A DNA stretch of 42,770 nucleotides from a bacterium (GTDB lineage: Bacteria; Margulisbacteria; Marinamargulisbacteria; UBA817; JAQBTH01). The stretch lies in contig JAQBTH010000007.1 in NCBI GenBank assembly GCA_027623425.1, forward strand, positions 1 to 42,770, in the 5' to 3' direction. This document shows positions 7,995 to 14,832 of this stretch, one piece after another (positions within the stretch are counted from its first letter, which is position 1; every line of letters starts with the position of its first letter). The position numbers were made by a program, and so were the translations under genes. The notes beneath the pieces were generated by a model. The model was not told the origin of the DNA and made no database searches. It was given only the letters and a program-made list of their open reading frames with translations.

Positions 7995-8246
7995 ATGACA
8001 TTCCCTAAACACACCCAGAATATATTAATAATATTATGTTTAACAATCGCATTAACTGGTTGTGGCGAGGCAAGTGGCGGCGGTACTGCGACAGCATCGG
8101 AATCAGGTGATGACATTTCCGCACAAACGTTTAGTATCAGTGGTACAGTCTCAGGGTTAGCTGACGATGAAACCGTTATAATCGCTCTAAACGAAACCAC
8201 AGAGCTAGAGATTTCCAGTCTGGGCGAATTTTCTTTTTTTAAATGA
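7995..8246 (+). CDS. 5' part of a frameshifted DUF1554-type lipoprotein
   Basis: An 83-residue reading frame with a lipoprotein signal peptide (lipobox ALTGC, Cys23), a Gly/Ser linker and the start of a repeat domain, SISGTVSGL. It ends at TGA 8244-8246 just after a run of seven T (8234-8240). Reading with one T fewer gives ...EFSFLNELTEGTEYAVTIIT and joins the next frame seamlessly, completing a repeat that is then present a second time downstream. GGAGG lies 12 bases before the ATG. Either a real null mutation, a phase-variable or slippage-prone site, or a sequencing error in the T run. Confidence 0.7.
   Translation: MTFPKHTQNILIILCLTIALTGCGEASGGGTATASESGDDISAQTFSISGTVSGLADDETVIIALNETTELEISSLGEFSFFK
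8234..8240 (+). repeat. T7 homopolymer at the frameshift
   Basis: Seven T bases preceded by C and followed by AAA. Loss of one T, or slippage by RNA polymerase or ribosome, restores the full-length lipoprotein frame. Confidence 0.8.
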
Positions 8247-8271
8247 ATTAACCGAAGGCACAGAGTATGCG

Positions 8272-9141
8272 GTGACAATTATTACTCAGCCAATTTCGCA
8301 AACCTGTATTGTTACCAATAGTACAGGCACTATCAGCACAACCGATATTTCCAATATTACTGTGGCATGTTTAGATGACGTGGTGCCAACATATTCGCTA
8401 AGCGGTACAGTGTCCGGTTTGGATGGTGCTATGACGTTAACCATTTCAGGTGAAGACTTGGATCTGGATTCCAATGGCACATTCGCTTTCACATCGGAAT
8501 TCATTGAAGGTGAAGATTTTACGGTTACAGTATCATCTGAGGAAGATCATCAAATATGCACATTGAACGTGACATCAGACACATTTGAAGGCGAAAACTA
8601 CGATACGTTAAGTATCAGTTGCCGCACCCTGATTGTATTTAGATCTAATTCATCCTCTGATGGAAATCTCGACGGTATATCAGGCGCAGATGCACTATGT
8701 ATGGCAGATGCAAATAAGCCAGATGATGGCCACACATACAACGCATTTTTAGTAGACGGAGTAGATAGGAGAGCGTGTTCATCGGGAAATTGCGTCACAA
8801 ATGGCATAGATGAAAATATAGATTGGGTACTGAAGCCAAATAAAGAATATCGCAGAAGTGATGGCGGCGCCCCAATTGGTACGACCAACGCATCGGGTAT
8901 TTTTGGGTTTCCAGTAGGAAATAGTTTGACGTCATCGAGCAGTGCCATTTGGACTGGATTTGTAAGTCTAGGCAACTGGACTACCAATGTGGCAAGTAAT
9001 TGCGAAAGGTGGACAAATAATGCCAGTGGGGATGGGGGAATAGGATCTACTGGAGCGACTAATAGTAGTTTGATAAATAGTGGCAATTTAGCCTGTGATG
9101 GTGGTCAAGGAAATATGTGGTTAATGTGCGTGCGTCAGTAA
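8272..9141 (+). CDS. 3' part of the same lipoprotein: repeat domain plus DUF1554 domain
   Basis: Continues the lipoprotein split at the T7 run. It holds the end of repeat 1 (VTIITQPISQTC...ISNITVAC) and a full repeat 2 (SLSGTVSGL...EGEDFTVTVSS...QICTLNVTS...LSISC). A C-terminal domain of about 160 residues follows, whose pattern (NLDGISGADALCMADANKPDDGHTY, AFLVDGVDRRAC, IDWVLKPN, GTTNASGIF, C-terminal CERWTN...WLMCVRQ) fits DUF1554, known from Leptospira surface lipoproteins and thought to have a C-type-lectin-like fold. GTG 8272 is only the first in-frame start and is probably not used; the real product would begin at 7995. Likely displayed on the cell surface. Function unknown. Confidence 0.75.
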   Translation: MTIITQPISQTCIVTNSTGTISTTDISNITVACLDDVVPTYSLSGTVSGLDGAMTLTISGEDLDLDSNGTFAFTSEFIEGEDFTVTVSSEEDHQICTLNVTSDTFEGENYDTLSISCRTLIVFRSNSSSDGNLDGISGADALCMADANKPDDGHTYNAFLVDGVDRRACSSGNCVTNGIDENIDWVLKPNKEYRRSDGGAPIGTTNASGIFGFPVGNSLTSSSSAIWTGFVSLGNWTTNVASNCERWTNNASGDGGIGSTGATNSSLINSGNLACDGGQGNMWLMCVRQ

Positions 9142-9165
9142 AGTAAAATTGTGGGGTGTTGAGGA

Positions 9166-9229
9166 GCGGGTCGAGGCTAGAGGATGCTTCATCGAGTGGG
9201 GGAACCCTCCACATCCGGCTTCGACCCGC
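9166..9229. repeat. 64-base imperfect inverted repeat (long hairpin)
   Basis: GCGGGTCGA (9166-9174) pairs perfectly with TCGACCCGC (9221-9229). The stem continues through a G-T wobble and GC, a bulge, GGATG with CATCC, and an inner GTGGGGG / CCTCCAC hairpin. It is GC-rich unlike its AT-rich surroundings and has no T tail. It could act as a transcript-end structure for the lipoprotein gene, or be a dispersed repeat. Confidence 0.6.
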
Positions 9230-9358
9230 AAAGGGGAAAAGGCTAAGGGTAGGCCTTCAGTATAATATCGCAAATGGCGATGCAAAGATTTCAAAAATAT
9301 ATATCGAAATTATCTGTTGCAATTAATTGGTTTTAATTACATTCGGCAGGCAAGATTT

Positions 9359-9374
9359 GCTATACTAAAAGGAA
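9359..9374 (+). promoter_or_regulatory. Extended -10 promoter of the beta-oxidation operon
   Basis: TGC-TATACT (box 9361-9366) lies seven bases before ATG 9374, with AAAAGGA filling the gap. This places the mRNA start at or beside the ATG of the first gene of the operon. Confidence 0.45.
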
Positions 9375-9670
9375 TGTCTCAGCCCCATTCCAAATTACAA
9401 CGTATTACCTATATTTTTCCCAGTACTTTTGCGCGGGTTTCAGCCTTATTAACGTGCATTATGACAGTGGTGTGGATGGTTCCTGTAACCATTCGCTTGA
9501 TCATTGTAGATATTGCCAATGGCCAACTTCCGTTAGATGGGCTGTATCGACTTGCAATGATTGTAGTGGTCTGCGCATTAGGGTACGCCACGGGTTTGCT
9601 GCTGGCTATTGGATACAATATTTTGGCAAAATATAGTGGGGGAATCGAAATCGAATTGAGCGATGTATGA
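9374..9670 (+). CDS. Small two-helix membrane protein (DUF3566-like), first gene of fatty-acid operon
   Basis: A 98-residue protein with two transmembrane segments (about 20-42 and 58-82). Its C-terminal pattern, GYNILAKYSGGIEIELSDV, closely recalls the end of DUF3566 membrane proteins (...YNLVAR..GGIEVEL). The start at ATG 9374 is favoured by the -10 box at 9361-9366; an upstream in-frame TTG at 9317 would lie before the promoter. The stop overlaps the next ATG (ATGA), so translation is coupled to the acyl-CoA synthetase. Its role in the operon is unknown. A link with membrane fatty-acid uptake or with placing FadE at the membrane is speculation. Confidence 0.65.
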   Translation: MSQPHSKLQRITYIFPSTFARVSALLTCIMTVVWMVPVTIRLIIVDIANGQLPLDGLYRLAMIVVVCALGYATGLLLAIGYNILAKYSGGIEIELSDV

Positions 9671-11427
9671 GTAAAATAAAACGGAATCCTGCGCGTCCTA
9701 TGCATTTGCTGCATGACTTATTAACCCTACACACCAAGCAAGTGCCCGACTCACCATTTCTGTGGTCTAAAAACAATACTGGAACATACACGTCCATATC
9801 CTTTAGAGAGTTATCCCGTTACGTGGCAAACTTGGCGCACCATTTTCATAGAAACGGTATTGTTAAAGGGGACACCTTGGCCATTTGGTCCAATAACAAT
9901 CCCTATTGGGTTATTGCCGATCTCGCGTGTTTACGTCTTGGCATCATCACGGTTCCCTTGTACCCAAGCCTATGCGATGAGGATGCGGCGTTTATTCTAA
10001 ATGATTCTGGCGCCAAAGCGCTTGTTACCGACACACCAGAGCACATGGCAAGCGCCCAAGCCCTTAAAAGCCAATGCAAGTCGCTTGAACACACATGGAA
10101 AATGAGTTCTCATATTAAAGAGTATATGGAAATAGATACCGCAGAAGCGCCACCAGAAGTGGCCCTGAGCGACACCGACACCGTGTCGTTAATTTACACG
10201 TCAGGCACAACCGGAAACCCAAAAGGAGTTGTGCTAACGCACCAAAACATCATGAGCAATGTGCGCGACATTCTGGATGTTATCGACATTAACCAATACG
10301 ATCGTGTCTTGAGCTTTCTGCCACTGTCCCACGTCTTCGAGCGCACCGTGGGCTATTACATTATTCTTGCAGCGGCCGGCCAAATTTACTACGCAACAGA
10401 CATCTCCACAGTGGCCGATGACATGCAATTGGCAAAGCCCACCATCGTGGTGTCCGTTCCGCGATTATACGAAAAAATTCACGCCCGTGTTTTAGATGGA
10501 TTAACACCCATAAAGCGCCTTATTTTTGCCTGGGCACTACGAGTAGGAAACACACATTTATATTGCCGAGATTTTACCAAACCGCGGCCTAAATCTGCGG
10601 CGTTAAAACTGGCCACAAAATTAGTGTTCAGCAAAATTTATGCCCGTACAGGCGGTAAATTGCGTTTCTTTGTGTCGGGTGGCGCACCGTTAAACCCCGC
10701 TGTCCATACATTTTTCGAATCCATCGGGCTGCCCATTATAGAAGGGTACGGGTTAACAGAATCATCGCCTATTTTAGCCTGTAACTTACCCGAAAAACGC
10801 AAGCCAGGAACAGTTGGAAAAGCACTGCCTAGCGTTTCGTTACGATTGGGTGAGCTAAACGAGTTGCAAGCCAAAGGCCCTAATATTATGCAGGGGTACT
10901 TTAATTTACCCGAAAAAACGAAAGATGCCTTTACGCAAGATGGCTGGCTTCGCACTGGCGACGTGGCGCAAATCGATGAGGATGGATTTGTCAGTATCGT
11001 AGATCGTATAAAAGAGTTGTTGGTGCTATCGAACGGAAAGAATGTGGCGCCCTTACCTTTAGAAGAAGCCATTAAAACCAGCCGTTATATCAATCAAGTA
11101 ATGGTAATAGGGGATAAGCGAAACTTTGTAAGTGCCTTAATCGTACCTAATTATGACGCATTAAAGCAGGAATCAGTGTTAAAAGGCTTCTCGGGGGATG
11201 ATGCCACGCTGGCCAACCACCCTGAAACCATTAAGTTTATTCAAGGCATCATCGATAAGAAAATGGACGGGTTTTCACATTATGAAACCGTCAAAAAGTG
11301 CCATGTATTATCTAGCGAATTTTCAGAAAAGAACGGCGAACTCACGCCCACTTTGAAGCTTAAGCGAAAAGTAATATTGGAACATTATAAAAGTGAAATA
11401 GACAGACTATATAACGAGAGGGTGTAA
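9667..11427 (+). CDS. fadD: Long-chain fatty acid--CoA ligase (AMP-forming)
   Basis: Activates long-chain fatty acids to acyl-CoA through an acyl-adenylate, at the inner face of the membrane. The protein is 586 residues, of the FAA1-like class of the ANL superfamily. Motifs seen: SLIYTSGTTGNPKGVVLTH (AMP/phosphate loop), FLPLSHVFER, IIEGYGLTESSP (A5), and LRTGDVAQIDEDGFVSIVDRIKELL followed by LSNGKNVAP (A7-A8 with the hinge). The expected C-terminal lysine is in LTPTLKLKRK. It overlaps the preceding small membrane protein gene by four bases and is followed after four bases by the thiolase start. The enzyme feeds the rest of this operon. Confidence 0.92.
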   Translation: MSKIKRNPARPMHLLHDLLTLHTKQVPDSPFLWSKNNTGTYTSISFRELSRYVANLAHHFHRNGIVKGDTLAIWSNNNPYWVIADLACLRLGIITVPLYPSLCDEDAAFILNDSGAKALVTDTPEHMASAQALKSQCKSLEHTWKMSSHIKEYMEIDTAEAPPEVALSDTDTVSLIYTSGTTGNPKGVVLTHQNIMSNVRDILDVIDINQYDRVLSFLPLSHVFERTVGYYIILAAAGQIYYATDISTVADDMQLAKPTIVVSVPRLYEKIHARVLDGLTPIKRLIFAWALRVGNTHLYCRDFTKPRPKSAALKLATKLVFSKIYARTGGKLRFFVSGGAPLNPAVHTFFESIGLPIIEGYGLTESSPILACNLPEKRKPGTVGKALPSVSLRLGELNELQAKGPNIMQGYFNLPEKTKDAFTQDGWLRTGDVAQIDEDGFVSIVDRIKELLVLSNGKNVAPLPLEEAIKTSRYINQVMVIGDKRNFVSALIVPNYDALKQESVLKGFSGDDATLANHPETIKFIQGIIDKKMDGFSHYETVKKCHVLSSEFSEKNGELTPTLKLKRKVILEHYKSEIDRLYNERV

Positions 11428-11431
11428 ACGG

Positions 11432-12727
11432 TTGAAATTTAAAGAACGCATAGCGATTGTTGAGGGAGTTCGTACTCCGATGGGTAAAATGGGGACGACT
11501 TTAGCCGTATTTGAGGCCGATGATTTGGGGGCTATCCCCGTTAGAGAGGTCATGCTTCGTGCAGGTTTTGGGCCAAAAGATATTGATGAGGTGATCATCG
11601 GAAATTGTGCCCAGCCCGCCCACGCGGCAAACGTTGCCCGGGTAATTGCCATTAAAGCAGGGATTGATAAGCATGTGCCTGCAATGACAGTGCATCGCAA
11701 TTGTGCCTCTGGAATGGAAGCCATTACCACAGGAGCCAATCGCATCACGCTTGGTGAAAGTAAAGTCGTTTTAGCAGGTGGGGTAGAATCCATGAGTAAC
11801 ATTCCATTTTTATATCGCAAAGAAATGGTGGTCTTTTTTACCAACTTAATGCGGTCTAAAACCATATCTCAAAAACTTAAAACTCTGCTTAGTTTTCGCC
11901 TAAAAAATCTGGTGCCAATTATCGGCTTGGAAGTGGGTTTAATAGACCCAACATGCGACCTGATTATGGGTAAGACGGCTGAAAATTTATCCCGTGACTT
12001 CTTTGTCACCCGAAGTGAACAAGATGAGTTCGCACTACGCAGCCATCAACTGGCCAGTGCCGCCATTCTAGCCGGTCGCTTACAAGAAGAAATTGTGCCA
12101 GTCGTACTGCCTCCAAAATACAGCACAACAATGGTTGAAGACAATGGCCCAAGGCATGACCAAAGCATCGAGAGTTTGGCGCGATTGAAGCCGTATTTCG
12201 ATCGAAAAGTGGGCACGGTAACGGTGGGGACCTCTAGCCAAGTTACCGATGGGGCAGCAGCGGTGATTTTAATGAAAGAATCCCAAGCCAAAGCGGAAGG
12301 CCGCGAGGTGTTGGGTTATCTAAAAGCCTATGAATATGCAGGTCTAGATCCCGCACGAATGGGGCTAGGCCCAGTGTATGCGACGTCTAAATTGTTAGAT
12401 TCCTGCAAAATGAGTCTTGCAGACATGGAATTAGTGGAAATCAATGAGGCATTCGCTGCGCAAGTAATAGGGTGTTTACGCGCTTTCGAATCAAAAGCCT
12501 TCTCACAGGAATTCCTGGGTAAAAAAGACAAATTAGGCAGCATCGATATGCGCCGCTTAAATGTGAATGGTGGGGCACTCGCCTTGGGTCACCCATTAGG
12601 AATGACGGGTACTCGCCTTGTCATTACGCTGTTAAAAGAAATGCGCCGCAAAAAGAAGCAAACGGGCTTAGCCACATTGTGTATTGGTGGTGGCCAGGGC
12701 GCGGCTCTATTATTGGAGGCAAATTAA
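11432..12727 (+). CDS. fadI: Acetyl-CoA C-acyltransferase (3-ketoacyl-CoA thiolase, FadI-like)
   Basis: The last step of each beta-oxidation turn: cleaves 3-ketoacyl-CoA with CoA to give acetyl-CoA. Its 431 residues match the FadI length rather than the roughly 390 of FadA. The catalytic residues are visible: nucleophile Cys91 in HRNCASGMEA, His387 in GHPLGMTGTR and Cys417 in CIGGGQGAA. The start is a TTG with AGAGGG nine bases upstream; the EGVRTPMGK motif starts at residue 11, fitting the family. Its TAA overlaps the next ATG by one base (TAATG). A biosynthetic acetoacetyl-CoA role is less likely given the operon. Confidence 0.92.
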   Translation: MKFKERIAIVEGVRTPMGKMGTTLAVFEADDLGAIPVREVMLRAGFGPKDIDEVIIGNCAQPAHAANVARVIAIKAGIDKHVPAMTVHRNCASGMEAITTGANRITLGESKVVLAGGVESMSNIPFLYRKEMVVFFTNLMRSKTISQKLKTLLSFRLKNLVPIIGLEVGLIDPTCDLIMGKTAENLSRDFFVTRSEQDEFALRSHQLASAAILAGRLQEEIVPVVLPPKYSTTMVEDNGPRHDQSIESLARLKPYFDRKVGTVTVGTSSQVTDGAAAVILMKESQAKAEGREVLGYLKAYEYAGLDPARMGLGPVYATSKLLDSCKMSLADMELVEINEAFAAQVIGCLRAFESKAFSQEFLGKKDKLGSIDMRRLNVNGGALALGHPLGMTGTRLVITLLKEMRRKKKQTGLATLCIGGGQGAALLLEAN

Positions 12728-14832
12728 TGAGTGACATCGGTTTTAAAATTGAGCAAAATGGAATCGCCAGGCTGACCTTTAACTTAAAGGCCGAAAAGGT
12801 CAATAAATTAACCAGCAAAATTATGTCTGAAATGAGTGACTTATTAAAAGAGGCCGCACGCAAACCAGATATTAAAGTATTAATTATCGATTCAGGCAAA
12901 CAAGACATGTTTATTGCAGGCGCCGACATTAATGAAATAGATGCAATTTCAGACCCTGAATCAGCCATAAAAGTGGTAACTCGTGGGCAGCATATCATTC
13001 ATCAAATCGCCACGTTACCGTTTCTAACGGTGGCCTTGATTAACGGGCCCTGTTTGGGTGGCGGGCTTGAATTGGCGCTGGCCTGTGATTTCAGGGTGGT
13101 AACAGATAACCCGAAAACGAAATTGGGTTTGCCAGAAGTGAACTTAGGAATTATCCCTGGGTTTGGTGGCACGCAGCGTTTACCTAAATTAATCGGTGTT
13201 AAAGACGCTCTAGATTTAATTCTTACCGGAAAACATATCGATGGAAATAAAGCGGTAAAACTTCACGTGGCAGATAAGCTGGTCAACACGGTGTTTAGAG
13301 ACCAACAAACCGAAGACTTTGCAGTGCTTATGTTACATGAAAAGCAACGTCAGAATGTGATTTTAAGCCGACGGGTGCGCGGGTTTTTAAATAATACGAC
13401 GATTGGCCGGGCGTTGGTATACGCAGGCGCCAAAAAAGCAGTAATGGCAAAGTCTAAAGGGCAGTATCCAGCGCCTTTAGCCGCGCTGAAGGTAGTTCGC
13501 CGTACGGTAGGGCTTCACATCCAAAAGGGGCTAGACGTTGAAGCCCAAGCGTTTGGTAAATTAGCGCCAACGCAGATTTCAAAAAACCTCATTGGTTTGT
13601 TCTTTCTGTCTGAAGCACTCAAGAAAAATGGGTCCGTATCTGCGGCGGAATCTCGCTTTTCTCAGGCAGCAGTCTTAGGTGCTGGCTTAATGGGTGGCGG
13701 CATCGCATGGGCACTAAGCAGCAACGGTATTCCTGTTCGCCTAAAAGACATCAGTCATGACGCGATTGCCCAAGCGTTCCAAGCAGCAAGTAAAATCTAC
13801 GGCAGTTTTGTAAAACGTCGTAAACTGACAAAGGCCCAAGTAACTAGCAAAATGGGTATGATTACCGGCACGCTTGATTACGGTGGGTTCGCGTCTACCG
13901 ATGTGGTTATTGAAGCCATTCCTGAAAATATCGATCTTAAGATTAAAATCTTCAAAGAACTAGAAAAAGAAATACGTCCAGACACTATAATTGCAACGAA
14001 CACATCCGCTCTGGATGTGGATTTAATGGCCAAGTCACTCAAACATCCAAAGCGCTTCGTAGGCATGCACTTTTTTAGTCCGGTCAATCGCATGCCATTG
14101 GTCGAAGTCATTCCATCTGCTAAAACAGATCCAGCGGTTGTGCAGGCCATTTGCGACCTGGCCACCAAAATGGGTAAAACGCCAATTGTGGTGCAAAACT
14201 GCCCAGGCTTTTTGGTTAACCGTATTTTGTTGCCCTATGTCAACGAAGCGGTGCATTTGATTCAAGAAGGCCTGAGTATTGAAGAGGTTGATAAATTGAT
14301 GGTGCAGTTTGGTATGCCCCTTGGCCCCTTGGCCCTTGCCGATGAGGTGGGTTTGGATGTGGGAATAAAAGTATGTCAGATTTTAGAATCCGGATATGGG
14401 TCACGCATGGCCATCCCAGCATTATTTCACCCCATCTTGCTCGACGACACTCTACGGGGTAAAAAGACCGGTAAAGGATTCTACATTCACACTGAAACTG
14501 GCAAAACGCCAAATACCGCTATTTTGGCATTGCATCGAAGTGATTCCGTAGCGAAACCGTCAAAAGAAGAGGCGATCGATCGTCTGATTTTACGCATGGT
14601 CAACGAAGGCGCCTTATGTCTTGAAGAAGGCATTGTGAAAAACGCGCAAGAATTGGATATGGCCATGATAATGGGAACTGGTTTTCCACCCTTTAGAGGT
14701 GGGTTAATGAAGTATGCCCAAGAACGAGGCGTTATAGCGATCAGTAAACGACTGGATGAATTGGCAGAAAAACACGGTGAACGATTTATTAGTGCGGCGA
14801 TTTTAAGAAAGGATGAACCATTATGGAAATAG
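12727..14832 (+). CDS. fadJ: Bifunctional enoyl-CoA hydratase / 3-hydroxyacyl-CoA dehydrogenase
   Basis: Hydrates enoyl-CoA and oxidises 3-hydroxyacyl-CoA with NAD, the middle steps of beta-oxidation; it partners the adjacent thiolase. The protein is 701 residues, near FadJ/FadB size. The N-terminal crotonase domain (1-190) has AGADINE, GGGLELALACD and GLPEVNLGIIPG, with both catalytic glutamates (Glu115, Glu137). The dehydrogenase domain (from about 315) has the NAD loop VLGAGLMGGGIAW, NTSALDVD, MHFFSPVNRMPLVEVI and CPGFLVNRIL, then the C-terminal helical domain. ATG 12727 has GGAGG (12715-12719) seven bases upstream; frames opening further 5' run into the thiolase and are rejected. It ends ten bases inside fadE. 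Confidence 0.93.
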   Translation: MSDIGFKIEQNGIARLTFNLKAEKVNKLTSKIMSEMSDLLKEAARKPDIKVLIIDSGKQDMFIAGADINEIDAISDPESAIKVVTRGQHIIHQIATLPFLTVALINGPCLGGGLELALACDFRVVTDNPKTKLGLPEVNLGIIPGFGGTQRLPKLIGVKDALDLILTGKHIDGNKAVKLHVADKLVNTVFRDQQTEDFAVLMLHEKQRQNVILSRRVRGFLNNTTIGRALVYAGAKKAVMAKSKGQYPAPLAALKVVRRTVGLHIQKGLDVEAQAFGKLAPTQISKNLIGLFFLSEALKKNGSVSAAESRFSQAAVLGAGLMGGGIAWALSSNGIPVRLKDISHDAIAQAFQAASKIYGSFVKRRKLTKAQVTSKMGMITGTLDYGGFASTDVVIEAIPENIDLKIKIFKELEKEIRPDTIIATNTSALDVDLMAKSLKHPKRFVGMHFFSPVNRMPLVEVIPSAKTDPAVVQAICDLATKMGKTPIVVQNCPGFLVNRILLPYVNEAVHLIQEGLSIEEVDKLMVQFGMPLGPLALADEVGLDVGIKVCQILESGYGSRMAIPALFHPILLDDTLRGKKTGKGFYIHTETGKTPNTAILALHRSDSVAKPSKEEAIDRLILRMVNEGALCLEEGIVKNAQELDMAMIMGTGFPPFRGGLMKYAQERGVIAISKRLDELAEKHGERFISAAILRKDEPLWK

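Noticed and set aside
8940-9230. Diversity-generating retroelement target: C-type-lectin-like C-terminus rich in Asn codons followed by a hairpin
   Set aside because: No reverse transcriptase, accessory gene or template repeat is in the window, and the Asn/Trp-rich pattern is normal for DUF1554. The likeness is only suggestive.
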